DNA of 64,000 nt from Sanderia malayensis. Its lineage: Eukaryota; Cnidaria; Scyphozoa; Semaeostomeae; Pelagiidae. Where the stretch lies: NCBI GenBank assembly GCA_013076295.1, contig RQOL01000702.1, forward strand, positions 1 through 64,000, in the 5' to 3' direction. The translations under genes and the position numbers were made by a program. A model generated the notes under the pieces. It did no database searches. It had not been told where the DNA came from and worked only from the letters and a program-made list of their open reading frames with translations. Shown piece after piece: positions 30,721-43,643 of this stretch; position 1 is the stretch's first letter; the number at the start of each line of letters is the position of its first letter.

Positions 30721-32522
30721 AGTATCTATAGTAAGTATGTTAATATTAATATGTAATGCTTCTATTTCTAACTTTTGTAATTCTTCAAAAAGATCACTGC
30801 AAAACAGACACTGTCCTTCTTTTTGAACAAATGATCTTCAATTAACAAATCTTAAAATGAAATCACCTCACTATAATAATGTTCACAAGGAATGACCACA
30901 AACATTCACTTTATGTCTGGGCACCTGAAAAGCAAGAAGAAATCATGTAATATATTTTATAGCATGTTGGCTCATCTCAGTTCTTTTCATGTGGCCTGAA
31001 GTCTATAAATGTAAGTAATTTATTGTAACTGCAAATCATTAATTAATTACCTCCACCTCATGTATTCACCAAGTCAAAAAACGTATTAAACCTTCTTACC
31101 TTTTGTCAACCTTCCATGGCCTACTCTTATTATTGTATTTTTACCAGCAGCAATATTTCTGAAGATATAACAGATCACCAAAAATCAATGTACTTCATTC
31201 TCCATGTGTCCGAGAAATGGTGTATTTCTAGATATATCATGCATAATAAAGTCTACCAAATTATTTCTTCTTATACTTAGAGGTTCCCTCCACAACCACA
31301 CTTCTCCCCATCATCAACGAAGACCAAGGCCGTTTTCCTCTCGGTGCCAAGTACATGCTCTTGCTGTTGTTGTGTTCAACTGCCTTTCTGTCGAATCGAA
31401 TGGATCATCATGAGAATAAAAAACAACGAAAAAACATAATAACAACAACGAGGCACGCCGCCGAATAGAGGCCAAAAACTTTCAATTGGCGCGAATTTAA
31501 AATAGCAATTGCGTGTTTACTTTCTTGCTACATCAAATGAAACATTTTTGTTCAATATCTAACGTTGTTAGAAATTGCAGAAATAATAATAATATCTATA
31601 TATTGAAAAAAAATTATTAGAAAGATTGTTTTACTTTGTTATTGGTGAGTTGAATGTTGAAATTTACCTTTTCTAAACAATCCTTATTTACACCGACAGC
31701 GTCTTCTTTAAAGCAACATTGTCTTTCATTGCATCGCAATGCACTGTCTTTTTAGCGTTTCTGTCATCTGCTTTTAAGCGTTTCTGTTATCTGGTTTCTC
31801 GGCTAATGTCAGCCAGTTTTGTTATTAACAAAGTAAAGTAAAGTGAAGTTTTTTTATAAAGTAAGTATTTCCCCTTCACTTCAGCATGACCTTTTATTCT
31901 CATTTCTTCACTCAATCTATCAACATAATAATATACAAGTTGACAATGTTAAACATTCCTTAGTATCAATGGCAACTTTCTGTTTACAAGATAATCAATT
32001 CATCCAAAACATCTTTCTTCTTTTGTAAAAACAGGTTTTCAAACAAGTTCATTCCTCAGAATATTGGTGAGTGTGACAAGAATTGTTCCTGTATAAAGCC
32101 TATTTTAATTAATGTTTAAATACCTCACCCTGTAATGTACATTCATATCCCAAATCTGAAGCTTAGCTACTATATTTAAAGTGGTATTAACAATTGCAAC
32201 AATTTATTATCAATAGAAAGCAAATTTACTGCATAATGCAAATCAAATCTAGCCTTATAATACAAACACATCAAATGTGGTTTATACATTTTTCTTTCCA
32301 AAAATTAAAAGGATCATTAGCTTCTCCAATTTATACAATATCAAAACTGTTTTCCTTTTAGTTGTTAAAGAACACAATAGAAAGAGTGATGTAGGTCATA
32401 AGAGAAAGTGCTCAAATATTTTTATTGGAAACTTTAAATAACCAATAATTTAATTCAACAATCAAGAGTAATCCCTAACATTTCTTACAATTATGTTTTA
32501 AATTATTTATTTTATCTTCCAG
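30721..32522 (+). other. Helitron A leader, non-coding with candidate 5' exon
   Basis: No significant frame. A candidate small exon at 32,035-32,066 is bordered by AAAACAG before and GTGAGTGTG after, and a 3' splice site TTTATCTTCCAG ends at 32,522, 130 bases before the RepHel ATG. Both are preserved in copy B (41,405-41,437 and 41,897). This suggests a spliced 5' untranslated leader for the transposon gene. The polypurine GTAAAGTAAAGTGAAG near 31,830 is also shared. Confidence 0.45.
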
Positions 32523-32652
32523 CTCACCACAAAACAACAACCCCATCCAGTTGCTCACAAAAATCACTCTTATTTCAAATTTTAACATTTTCACTTAAAT
32601 TGGGTTGCATATAAACACATTTTTTTTCTTTTTTTATATCACATCTCGCAAA

Positions 32653-34618
32653 ATGCCAAAAAAAGCCAAAAAAAGCATCACCGGCAATAAACGTAGGAAT
32701 CAATTACGGGAAGCAAATCGCCGCTGTCGTGAGAATAACCAACAGCCTCATCCTGCTGATTTACCACCCGATAATACGGTACAGGGAGCAGTGAATGATC
32801 TTCACCAGTTGCAGCAAGAATACCCTCAGCAACCAGCCCCAGAATATCAACCACTCCCACTTCATTATCCACAGTTGCAGGCACTGTATGTGCCATGGCA
32901 ACTACCTGCGATGCTTCCCCACTACGGACTTATAGCAGTACCACAACCAGGCTTACAATATCCTGCAGCACTGGCCCTCAACTTCAGGTACACAACCCAA
33001 TAATTTGTACTGAACTTTCAAAATAAATAACTCTATATTATACAACTATTTGAAATTAACAACAATCAAAATAAAACCAGTTATTATATCAAGCAAATTG
33101 TCAATACTTTTTCATCTCTGCAGGTACCGCCAATCATTATGCAATTGCAACCACCCTTCTGAATCGTAATCATGGAGGTGAAACGGCAATACAAACGGCA
33201 GATGTGGAAATGCTTAATGTAAATCAAGCTCAAAATGACAATGAGGTAAAATAAAATTGTTAACACAAGCTAACTACTGCTAGGCAAGTCCATTTTCCAT
33301 AACCCAAATGCCTCATGCAATTTGACTATTTTCCACATGTACTATAAGTTTCCATATTTATTTATATCAATTTACACAATCACACAGTAATGACATTAAA
33401 ATTTCCAATAACTAATAACTTTATGTAAATAATTTCATTTCCTTTTCATTTCAACAGATACGGCCAATGCACATGCAACCCGAAACACATATTGAAAATG
33501 AAAATAATGAAATTGAAAGGCCGGCAGAACCTGATGAAATCAACGTGGAACAACACATTCCAATTCCACATGATAATCAGGTAAAATAGACTACCATCAC
33601 AATTGCCATAAAATACACCTGTCATTCTCCACAGGACCATGTCAGGAAATTATTTTGCTCTCTAAATGGACATATCTTCACAAGTCTCAGTTTTATGCAT
33701 TTCAAAACACATGATTGAATTATATTAACTTAGATTACATTGCATTTCAGGATCTACAAATATTGCCTGCTGCTATGCAATTGCAAGCCAACGTTCAAAA
33801 TGAGAATGAAGGGAATGAAATGGCGGTACCACTCCAAGAAGTTGAAATGCAAGACGAAATCCTACCACAACACCAAGATGATGTCCCACAACCCATCGAA
33901 CATCGAGAAAGGGAAGTAAATCAACCTATTCTTGAAATTCCTCAATTCTCCCAATGCCTCATCATCTTGGAAAAATGACCAGGACATGTATTCACTGTGA
34001 AGCGAAGTACTTCCGAGAGGAACTCAACACAAGAAAACAATACAACAAATGTTGTATGGGAGGATTAATAACTCTCGATCCCATTCAACCACCCCCGGCA
34101 AATGTCATGCATTTATACACTGGAACTACTGATGAATCTAAATATTTTCTCAAAAATTTCCGTAGATACAATTCACTAATGGCGATGGCATCCTGGACAG
34201 CTAACGTTGTAAGACACGCTAATGCAGGACCACCAGTCATCACCATACATGGAAGTGCATACCATATGACAGGTAAATATAACGTCCTCTCTTAGTAGCT
34301 CTTATATTATCCTACATTTTCATATAATAGCTTCACGTGATGAAACGGATGTTGACAGAACGCTCAAGTCCTTTCCCACCCAATCTACAATGGATTAGCT
34401 CTCTATCCTTGCCTTGATATTAACAGTTGTCCAATCGAAAATGAAGGCGCTTTATGATGCTTTTATAACAAGGCAATGGCTGCATTGAAAAATGTAGTTG
34501 ATATAACGAAGTACAATTTAGAATGTTTCCTTCAATTCAACAGGGGTAACTGAAACCGACAGGTCCCGAAAATATGCAGAATTATACATTATGGACACCC
34601 AGCAAGCACTGCAAGAAC
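32653..34618 (+). pseudogene. Helitron RepHel N-terminal region, copy A (truncated)
   Basis: Exon 1 at 32,653-32,987 starts MPKKAKKS, a basic then Gln/Pro-rich segment. Exon 2 is 33,124-33,245, exon 3 33,458-33,580, and exon 4 starts at 33,751 after TTGCATTTCAG. Exon 4 continues through the CIHCEAKYF cysteine motif, KCCMGG and the PPPANVMHLY segment to a donor at about 34,271 (ATGACAG/GTAAAT). The next exon begins after TTCAACAG at about 34,543 (VTETDRSRKYAELYIMDT) and breaks off at 34,618. Lesions are 1-nt losses in exons 1, 2 and 4. In exon 4 copy A lacks one C at about 33,950 where copy B is correct, and copy B lacks an A at about 43,346 where copy A is correct. The two copies therefore carry independent errors. 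Confidence 0.8.
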
Positions 34619-35575
34619 ATTTTTCTTTCGGCTCGAGGGCCTAATCAAAACACGAAGACAATTTTGATTTTCTCGGGTCGTTCTGGGCCGATTTTCTCCA
34701 TTTAAACTTTCGATAACTGTTTATTTACACGAGAACTAAAGTTATATGGCTTTGTTTTTTTTGTTTTGTTGATTTTCCTCTGTTTTTGGACAGTTTTAGC
34801 CGAGTTTGGATTTTGCTTGAAAACACGAAATTTTCAAGCAACACGCGTGTGTTTTGCACTTGCGAAAATTATTTTTTAACTTGCCAAAACTTTGTTTTTT
34901 TCACCCAAATACTTTCGATAAATGTTCCCAAAGCTATTAGCTTCATTTTGATATTTTCGTGGGTTCTGTAGGACAAAAATTGGCCACGTTAATTTAATTT
35001 GAAACTTGGTGAATCGTGTTTGAAATGCTATTTGTTGCAAGGGTTTGATTTCACGGCTATTTTTTATGAAGAAAATCATGTCTTGGACTTCAAAAATTTA
35101 CAACTAAAATTGCGAAAAGCTTTTCATATGCACCCAAGTAATTTCGATATTTATTTGCCAAGGTATTAGCTTCATGCTGGTGTAATTTGAGTTCAAATGG
35201 ACAAATTTTGACCAAGTTAGGGGAATTTTTGTGTTCTTAAAGTTGGCTGATGAATAAATTTTTTCACGGCTTTTGTGTTGGGCTGCACTAAATACTCTCT
35301 TAAAATTCAAAACAACACTGTTAAGAAATGTGAATATATTTATCGGATTCGCTGTTTCCTTAGCTACAGTTTGATATATTTTTTATTACAGATTGAGTTT
35401 AAATTTTCCAAGATTGATTTAATTTTTGAAGGCAACTTTTTTTTTCAAACTTCACACTGAAGCTAGCAACTATCGGAAGCGGCTTTCAGGGGGGCAGCGT
35501 GGGCGCGGGGCGGTCGCTTGGCAGGGGGGAAGATTCGACCTCCCACCTTTACTTTCTTTAGAAATGTGGCGTCGT
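34619..35575 (+). repeat. Module M, copy 3 (3' part, longest 3' form)
   Basis: Begins mid-module at TTTTTCTTTCGGCTCGAGGG and keeps ~300 bp between 35,005 and 35,460 (GTGAATCGTGTTTGAAATGC, TGTTGGGCTGCACTAAATAC) that copies 1, 4 and 5 lack and copy 2 keeps in part. It ends with TTCGACCTCCCACCTTTACT before the minisatellite. Confidence 0.82.
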
Positions 35576-36125
35576 GTGTATTGTAGGGTATGTATGGTAG
35601 GGTATGTATTGTAGGGTATGTATTGTAAGGTATGTATTATAGGGTATGTATTGTAGGGTATGTATTGTAGGGTATGTATTGTAGGGTATGTATTGTAGGG
35701 TTTGTATTGTAGGGTATGTATTGTATGGTATGTATTGTAGGGTATGTATTGAAAGGTATGTATTGTAGGGTATGTATTGTAGGGTATGTATTGTAGGGTT
35801 TGTATGGTAGGGTAGGTATTGTAGGGTATATATTGTAGGGTATGTAGTGTAGGGTATGTATTGTAGGGTATGTATTGTAAGGTATGTATTGTAAGGTATG
35901 TATTGTAGGGTATGTATTGAAGGGTTTGTATTGTAGGGTATGTTATGTAGGGTATGTATTGTAGGGTATGTATTGTAAGGTATGTATTGTAAGGTATGTA
36001 TTGTAGGGTATGTATTGTAGGGTATGTATTGTAAGGTATGTATTGTAGGGTATGTATTGTAGGGTATGTTATGTAGGGTACGTATTGTAGGGTATGTATT
36101 GTAGGGTATGTATGTATGTATGTAT
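35576..36125 (+). repeat. 14-bp minisatellite, array 4
   Basis: About 37 units, with a TTGTAAGGTATG variant frequent, grading into GTATGTATGT before a type I hairpin module. Confidence 0.93.
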
Positions 36126-36404
36126 GGGCATGAGCGGCAGCGAATGCAGCGCGCGAAGCGCGCCAACCAGATTAAGCTTTGTTAACTTGACGGGCTCCGG
36201 GGAGGGAGCGAAGCGACCGAACCCGGCTCATGTATGTATGTATGTATGTATGTATGTATGTATGTATGTATGTATGTATGTATGTATGTATGTATGTATG
36301 TATGGGCATGAGCGGGAGCGAATGCAGCGCGCGAAGCGCGCCAACCACATTAAACTTTTGTTGCTTCGGGGGCTCCGGGAAGCGAGCGAAGCGAGTGCCC
36401 CGGC
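36126..36404 (+). repeat. Hairpin modules I and II with (GTAT)n between
   Basis: Type I at 36,126-36,231, (GTAT)n at 36,232-36,303 and type II at 36,304-36,404. Same order as at 28,561 and 38,242. Confidence 0.9.
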
Positions 36405-37405
36405 TAGTCTATATATACTATTCTACGATCACACGTGACCCGCCGACTGTGAACAATGCCCATTGTCTTTTGAACAATCGACGTTCGAAAAACAATGGGA
36501 TCAAAGGAATTTCGTTGTGATCAAAAAGGCTTTTTTCCTGGGGGTCAATAAGGGTGCAAATTGGTATCAAAATGATCGCTGCATTGCGCTGATCACAGTA
36601 AAGCTTTCCGCTAATTTCTACTCCAAACGGTTCGGGAGTTATGGCCCATTTTGTGTTCCGACTTTCTAGAAAGTTCCGAGGACTGAGTTAATGAGATGCA
36701 AAACGAGCAAGGAGAAGCATGTGTTTTTTTAGTTGAACGGGCGGCAAGTTGCTCGGGTTTAACGTGAATACGTGCCGGAAATCAATTGTAAAGACGTGTC
36801 AATTGTTATCAAGACCTGTGGAGACAATTGGTGGACAATAATTTCAAGGTATTTCCTTTATTCAATTGTTTTTGGCTTTAAATAGCACGAGTTTTGTTTT
36901 GTTTAACCTCACGTTTTTTATTCGGCTCGAGGGCCTAACCAAAACACGAAGACAATTTTGATTTTCTCGGGTCGTTCTGGGCCGATTTTCTCCATTCAAA
37001 CTTTCGATAACTGTTTATTTACACGAGAACTAAAGTTATCTGGGGTTGTTTTTTTGTTTTGTCGATTTTCCTCTGTTTTTGGACAGTTTTGGCCGAGTTT
37101 GGGTTTTGCTGCAAAACACGAAATTTTCAAGCAACACGCGTGTGTTTTCATTTGCGAAAATTAATTTTTAACCGGCCACAACTTTGTTTTTTTCACCCAA
37201 ATACCTTCGATAAATGTTCGCCAAGCTATTAGCTTCATGTTGATATTTTTGTGGGTTCTGTAGGACAAAAATTGGCCATGTTAATTAAATTTGAAAGTTT
37301 TAGTGTCTGTAAAGTAGGTTGATGAATTCATTTTTTCACTTTCAGAAGAAACGGCTTTTAGGGGGGCGGCAGGGTGGGCGCTTGGTGGTCGCTTGCCAGC
37401 GGCAA
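36405..37405 (+). repeat. Module M, copy 4 (short form)
   Basis: Starts TAGTCTATATATACTATTCT, ends GCTTGCCAGCGGCAAG. Nearly the same as copy 1 in length and 3' deletion. Confidence 0.85.
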
Positions 37406-38240
37406 GTATGGTAGGGTATGTATTGCAGGGTATGCATTGTAGGGTATGTATTGTAGGGTATGCATTGTAGGGTATGTATTGTAGGGTATGTATTGTAGGG
37501 TATGTATTGTAGGGTTTGTATTGTAGGGTATTTATTGTAGGGTATGTATTGTATGGTATTTATTGTAGGGTATGTATTGTAGGGTATGTATTGTAGGGTA
37601 TGTATTGTAGGGTATGTCTTGTAGGGTATGTATTGTAGGGTATGTTTGTAGGGTATGTTATGTAGGGTATGTATTGTAGGGTATTTATTGTAGGGTATGT
37701 ATTGTAGGGTATGTATTGTAGGGTATTTATTGTAGGGTATGTATTGTAGGGTATGTATTGTAGGGTTTGTATTGTTTGGTATTTATTGTAGGGTATGTAT
37801 TGTAGGGTATGTATTGTAGGGTATGCATTGTAGGGTATGTATTGTAGGGTATGTATTGTAGGGTATGTATTGTAGGGTATGTATTGTAGGGTATGTATTG
37901 TAGGGTTTGTATTGTAGGGTATTTATTGTAGGGTATGTATTGTATGGTATTTATTGTAGGGTATGTATTGTAGGGTATGTATTGTAGGGTATGTATTGTA
38001 AGGTATGTATTGTAGGGTATGTTTGTAGGGTATGTTATGTAGGGTATGTATTGTAGGGTATGTATTTTAGGGTATTTATTGTAGGGTATGTATTGTAGGG
38101 TATGTATTGTAGGGTATGTATTGTAGGGTATGTATTGTAGGGTATGTATTGTAGGGTATGTATTGTAGAGTATGTTATGTAGGGTATGTATTGTAGGGTA
38201 TGTATTGTAGGGTTTGTATTGTAGGGTATGTATGTATGTA
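37406..38240 (+). repeat. 14-bp minisatellite, array 5
   Basis: About 58 units in a variant order resembling 26,586-26,990 and the left-end array (GGTTTGTATT, GGTATTTATT, GGTATGTTTGTAGGGTATGT). The match of variant order indicates block duplication and not independent growth. Confidence 0.94.
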
Positions 38241-38241
38241 T

Positions 38242-38562
38242 GGGCATGAGCGGTAGCGAATGCAGAGCGTGAAGCGCGCCAACCAGATTAAGCTTTGTCT
38301 ACTTGACGGGCTCTGGGGAGGGAGCGAAGCGACCGAACCCGGCCCATGTATGTAGGTATGTATGTATGTATGTATGTATGTATGTATGTATGTATGTATG
38401 TATGTATGTAGGTATGTAGGTATGCATGTATGTAGGTATGTATGTATGTATGTATGTATGGGCATGAGCGGGAGCGAATGCAGCGCGCGAAGCGCGCCAA
38501 CCACATGAAACTTTTGTTGCTTGGGGGCTCCAGGGAGGGAGCGTAGCGAACGGGCCCCCGGC
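38242..38562 (+). repeat. Hairpin modules I and II with (GTAT)n between
   Basis: Type I at 38,242-38,347 has a damaged stem (GCAGAGCGTGAAGCGCGCC). (GTAT)n with GTAGGTAT and GCATGTAT variants follows, then type II at 38,459-38,562. The inverted region 60,753-61,067 carries the same pair with the complementary stem change (CTTCACGCGC). Confidence 0.88.
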
Positions 38563-39567
38563 TAGTCTCTATATAATAAAATGTGATCACACGTGACCAA
38601 CCGGCGCTCCACAATGGGCTATTGTTTGGCTAACAATCGACGTTCGACCGAACAATGGGAACCTTCGACCAAACAATGGGATCAAAGGAGCGGGGCTTGA
38701 TATCATAAAGGCTTTTTTTTGGGGTGCGAATAAGGGTGCAAATTGGTATAGAAATGATCGCTGCATTGTGCTGATGAAAGTAAGGTATGTGGCTAATTTC
38801 TACTCCAAGCGGTTCGGAAGTTATGGCCAATTTTGTGTTCCGACTTTCTAGAAAGTTCCGAGGACCGAGTTAATGAGATGCAAAACGAGCAGGGAGAAGC
38901 AGGTTTTTTTTGGGTTGAAAGGGCGGCAAGTTGCTCGGGTTTAAACGTGAATACGTGCCGGAAATCAATTGTAAAGACATGTCAATTGTTCTCAGGACCT
39001 GTGGAGACAATGTGTGGACAGCTATTTCAAGGTATTTCCTTTATTCAATTGTTTTTGGGTGAAAATAGCACAAGTGTTGCTTTGTTTAACCTCACGTTTT
39101 TCTTTCGGCTCGAGGGCCTAACCAAAACACGAAGACAATTTTGGTTTTCTCGGGTCGTTCTGGGCCGATTTTCTCCATTTAAACTTTCGATAACTGTTTA
39201 TTTACACGAGAACTAAAGTTATCTGGCTTTGTTTTTTTTGTTTTGTCGATTTTCGTCTGTTTTGGACAGTTTTAGCCGAGATTGGGTTTTGGTGGAAAGC
39301 ACGAAATTTTCACTCAACACGCGTGTGTTTTGCATTCGCCAAAAATAAATTTTAACCTGCCAAAACTTTGTTTTTTTTACCCAAATACTTTCGATAAATG
39401 TTCGCCAAGCTATTAGCTTCATCTTGGTGTAATTTCAGTTCAAATGGACAAACTTTTACCAAGTTAGGAGAATTTTTGTGTTTTTAAAGTTGGCTGATGA
39501 ATTCATTTTTTCACTTTCAGAAGAAACGGCTTTCAGGGGGGCGGCAGCGTGGTCACATGCCAGGGGG
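38561..39567 (+). repeat. Module M, copy 5
   Basis: Starts GGCTAGTCTCTATATAATAA and GATCACACGTGACCAACCGG. It contains the same CTCGAGGGCC and CAACACGCGTGTGTTTTGC landmarks and the short 3' form. It ends GGGGGGCGGCAGCGTGGTCA before the minisatellite. Confidence 0.85.
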
Positions 39568-40100
39568 TTGTATTGTAGGGTATGTATTTTGTAGGGTATG
39601 TGTTGTAGGGTATGTATTGTAGGGTATGTATTGTAGGGTATGTATTGTAGGGTATGTATTGTAGGGTATGTATTGTAGGGTATGTATTGTAGGGTATGTA
39701 TCGTAGGGTATGTATCGTAGGGTATGTATCGTAGGGTATGTATCGTAGGGTATGTATGTATGTATGTATGTAGGGTATGTATGTATGTATGTATGTATGT
39801 ATGTAGGGTATGTATGTAGGGTATGTATTGTAAGGTATGTATTGTAAGGTATGTTTTGTAGGGTATGTATTGTAGGGTATGTATTGTAGGGTATGTATAG
39901 TAGGGTATGTATTGTAGGCTATGTATGTAGGGTATGTATGTATGTATGTATGTAGGGTATGTATGTATGTATGTATGTATGTATGTATGTATGTAGGGTA
40001 TGTATGTAGGGTATGTATGTATGTATGTAGGGTATGTATATTATGTATAGTATTTATATATAGTATATAGGGTATGTATTGATGTATATATTTATGTATA
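39568..40100 (+). repeat. 14-bp minisatellite grading into (GTAT)n, array 6
   Basis: Includes a run of GTATCGTAGGGTAT units (39,693-39,750), then (GTAT)n and GTAGGGTAT mixtures, ending with TATAGTATTTATATATAGTA as in front of Helitron A. Confidence 0.92.
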
Positions 40101-40109
40101 GTATCTATA

Positions 40110-41897
40110 GTAAGTATGTTCATGTTAATATGTAATGCTTCTATTTCTAACTTTTGTAATTCTTAAAAAAAGATCACTGCAAAACAGACACTGTCCTTCT
40201 TTTTGAACAAATGATCTTCAATTAACGAATCTTAAAATGAACTCACCTCACTATAATAATGTTCACTAGGAATGACTGCAAACATTCACTGTCTGGGCAC
40301 CTGAAAAACAAGAAGAAATCATGTAATATACTTTATACCATGTTGGCTCATCTCAGTTCTTTTCATGTGGCCTGAAGTCTATAAATGTAAGTAATTTATT
40401 GCAACTTAAATCATTCATTACCTCCACCTCATGTATTCACCCAGTCAAACAACGCATTTACCTTCTTCTTACCTTTGGTCATCCTTCCATGGCCTACTCT
40501 TATTATTGGTATTTTTACCAACAGCAATATTTCTGAACATATAACAGCTCACCAAAAATCAATGTACTTCATTCTCCATGTGTCTAATGAGAAATGGTGT
40601 ATTTCTAGATATCATGCATAATAAAGTCTACCAAATTATTTCTTCTTATACTTAGAGGTTCCCCTCCACAACCACACTTCTCCCCATCATCAACGAAGAC
40701 CAACGCCCTTTTTCTCTTCGGTGCCAAGTACATGCTCTTGCTGTTGTTGTGTTCAACTGCCTTTCTGTCGAATCGAATGGATCATCATGAGAATAATAAT
40801 AACAACAACGAGGCACGCCGCCCAATAGAGGCCACAAAACTTTCAAATTGGCGCGAATTTAAAATAGCAATTGCGTGATTACTTTCTTGCTACAGCAAAT
40901 GTAACATTTTTGTTTAATATCTAACGTTGTTGGAAATTGCAGAAAATGATAATAATATCTATATATTGAAAAAACATTGTTAGAAAGATTGATTTACTTT
41001 GTTATTGGTGAGTTTAATGTTGAAATTTACCTTTTCTAAACAATCCTTATTTACACCGACAGCGTCTTCTTTAAAGCAACGTTGTCTTTCATACATTGCA
41101 TCGCAATGCACTGTCTTTTTAGCGTTTCTGTCATCTGCTTTTTAGCGTTTCTGTTATCTGGTTTGTCGGCTAATGTCCAGCCAGTTTTGTTATTAACAAA
41201 GTAAAGTAAAGTGAAGTTATTTTATAAAGTAAGTATTTCATTCCTTCACTTCAGCATGACCTTTTATTCTCATTTCTTCACTCAATCTATCAACATAATA
41301 ATATACAAGTTGACAATGTTAAACATTCCTTAGTATCAATGGCAACTTTCTGTTTACAAGATAATAAACTCATCCAAAACATCTTTCTTCTTTTGTAAAA
41401 ACAGGTTTTCAAACAAGTTCATTCCTCAGAATATTTGGTGAGTGTGACAAAAATTGCTCTTATACAAAAAAGCCTATTTTAATTAATGTTTAAATGCCTC
41501 ACCCTGTAATGTACATTCATATCCCAAATCTGAAGGTTAGCTACTATATTTAAAGTGGTATTAACAATTGCAACAATTTATTATCAATAGAAAGGAAATT
41601 TACTGCATAATGCAAATAAAACCTAGCCTTATAATACAAACACATCAAATGTGATTTATAGATTTTTCTTTCAAAAAATGAAAAGGATCATTAACTTCTC
41701 CAATTTATACATTATCAAAACTGTTTTCCTTTTAGTTGTTAAAGAACACAATAGAAAGAGTGATGTAGGTCATAAGAGAAAGTGCTCAAATATTTTTATT
41801 TGGAAACTTTAAATAACCAATAATTTAATTCAACAATCAAGAGTAACCCCAAACATTTCTTACAATTATGTTTTCAATTATTTATTTTATCTTGCAG
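40110..41897 (+). other. Helitron B leader, non-coding with candidate 5' exon
   Basis: Parallel to 30,721-32,522. The candidate exon at 41,405-41,437 lies between AAAAACAG and GTGAGTGTG, and the 3' splice site TTATCTTGCAG ends at 41,897. Otherwise I see no gene in this stretch. Short minus-strand frames near 40,652-40,846 are not kept open in copy A. Confidence 0.45.
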
Positions 41898-42026
41898 CTC
41901 ACCACAAAACAACAACCCCATCCAGTTGCTCACAAAAATCACTCTTATTTCAAGTTTTAACATTTTCACTTTAATTGGGTTGCATATAAACACATTTTTT
42001 TCTTTTTTTATATCACATCTCGCAAA

Positions 42027-43643
42027 ATGCCAAAAAAAGCCAGAAAAAGCATCACCGGTACAAGGCGCAGCAATCAATTACGGGAAGCAAATCGCCGCCG
42101 TCATGAGAATAACCAACAGCCTCATCCTGCTGATTTACCACCTGATAATATGGTACAGGGAGCAGTGAATGATCTTCACCAGTTGCAGCAAGAATACCCT
42201 CAGCAACCAGAATATCAACTGCTCCCAGTTCATCACCCACAGATGCCGGCATTCTATGTGCCATGGCAACTACCTGCGATGCTTCCCCACCACGGACTTA
42301 TAGCAGTACCACAACCAGGATATTGGTTGCAATATCCTGCAGCACTGGCCCCTCAACTTCAGGTACACAAACCCAATAATTTGTACTGAACTTTCAAAAT
42401 AGATAACTCAATATTATACAACTATTTGAAATTAACAAGATCAAAATAAAACCAGTTGTTATATCAAGCAAATTGTCAATACTTTTTCATCTCTGCAGGT
42501 ACCGCCGATCATTATGCAATTGCAACCACCCCTTCTGAATTGTAATCATGCAGGTGAAGCAGCAATACAAACGGCAGATGTGGAAATGCTTAATGTAAAT
42601 CAAGCTCAAAATGACAATGAGGTAAAATAAAATTCTTAACACAAGCTAACTACAGCTAGGCAAGTCCATTTTCCATAACCCAAATGCCTCATGCAATTTG
42701 ACTATTTTCCACATGTATTATAAGTTTCCATATTTATTTACATCAATTTACATAATCACACAGAAATGACATTAAAATTTCTAATAACTAATAACTAAAT
42801 TAACTAATTTCATTTAATTTTCATTATTAACAGATACGGCCAATGCAGGTGCAACCCGAAACACATATTGAAAATGAAAATAATGAAATTGAAAGGCCAG
42901 CACAACCTGATGAAATCAATGTGGAACAACACATTCCAATTCCACATTATAATCAGGTAAAACAGACTACCATCACAATTGCTTAAAATACACCAGTCAT
43001 TCTCCATAGGACCATGTCAGGAAATTATTCTACTTTCTAAATAGACATATCTTCACAAGTTTCAGTTTTATGCATTTCAAAACACATGATTGAATTATAT
43101 TAACTTACATTACATTGCATTTCAGGATCCACAAGTATTGCCTGCTGCTATGCAATTGCAAACCAACGTTCAAAATGAGAATGAAGGGAATGAAATGGCG
43201 GTACCACCCAAGAAGTTGAAATGCAACGAAATCCTACCACAACACCAAGATGATGTCCCCAACCCATCGAACATCAAGAAAGGGAAGTAAATCAACCTAT
43301 TCTTGAAATTCCTCAATTCTCCCCAATGCCTCATCATCTTGGAAAATGACCAGGACATGTATTCACTGTGAAGCGAAGTACTTCCGAGAGGAACTCAACA
43401 CAAGAAAACAATACAACAAATGTTGTATGGGAGGATTAATAACTCTCGATCCCATTCAACCACCCCCGGCAAATGTGATGCATTTATACACTGGAACTAC
43501 TGAGGAATCTAAATATTTTCTCAAAAATTTCCGTAGATACAATTCACTAATGGCGATGGCATCCTGGACAGCTAACGTTGTAAGACACGCTAATGCAGGA
43601 CCACCAGTCATCACCATACATGGAAGTGCATACCATATGACAG
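42027..43643 (+). pseudogene. Helitron RepHel exons 1-4: Pro/Gln-rich N-terminus and CxxC region (copy B)
   Basis: Exon 1 at 42,027-42,362 is 112 codons (MPKKARKS start, then Gln/Pro-rich with QQEYPQQPEYQ). Exons 2 (42,499-42,621) and 3 (42,834-42,956) are each exactly 41 codons, both phase 0, flanked by CAG/GT. Exon 4 (43,136-43,643) opens with a similar MQLQ segment and then carries CIHCEAKYF and KCCMGGLITL, the usual Helitron N-terminal cysteine region, and a segment ending GSAYHMT before a phase-1 donor. Small indels at about 43,207-43,262 and a missing A at 43,346 break exon 4. The N-terminal Pro/Gln extension is not a known catalytic domain; repeated small exons suggest internal duplication. 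Splice sites are inferred from the sequence only. Confidence 0.78.

Larger units (their letters stand above)
30721..34618 (+). mobile_element. Helitron copy A, 5' part only
   Basis: Closely similar to copy B (40,100-43,985) along its whole length, including ~1.9 kb of non-coding leader. It is cut at 34,618 within the codons for QALQE and joined to the middle of module M (TTTTTCTTTCGGCTCGAGGG). The Rep catalytic motifs, the helicase and the 3' end are missing, so it cannot move by itself. The 5' boundary is uncertain because both copies share the same flanking simple repeat. Confidence 0.85.

Noticed and set aside
31204..31413. Short frame in the Helitron A leader
   Set aside because: It is not preserved in copy B, where the start region differs (TGTGTCTAATGAGAAATGG), and there is no domain.
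40652..40846. Minus-strand 64-codon frame in the Helitron B leader
   Set aside because: The copy A counterpart has indels and no matching start. It lies in the non-coding leader.
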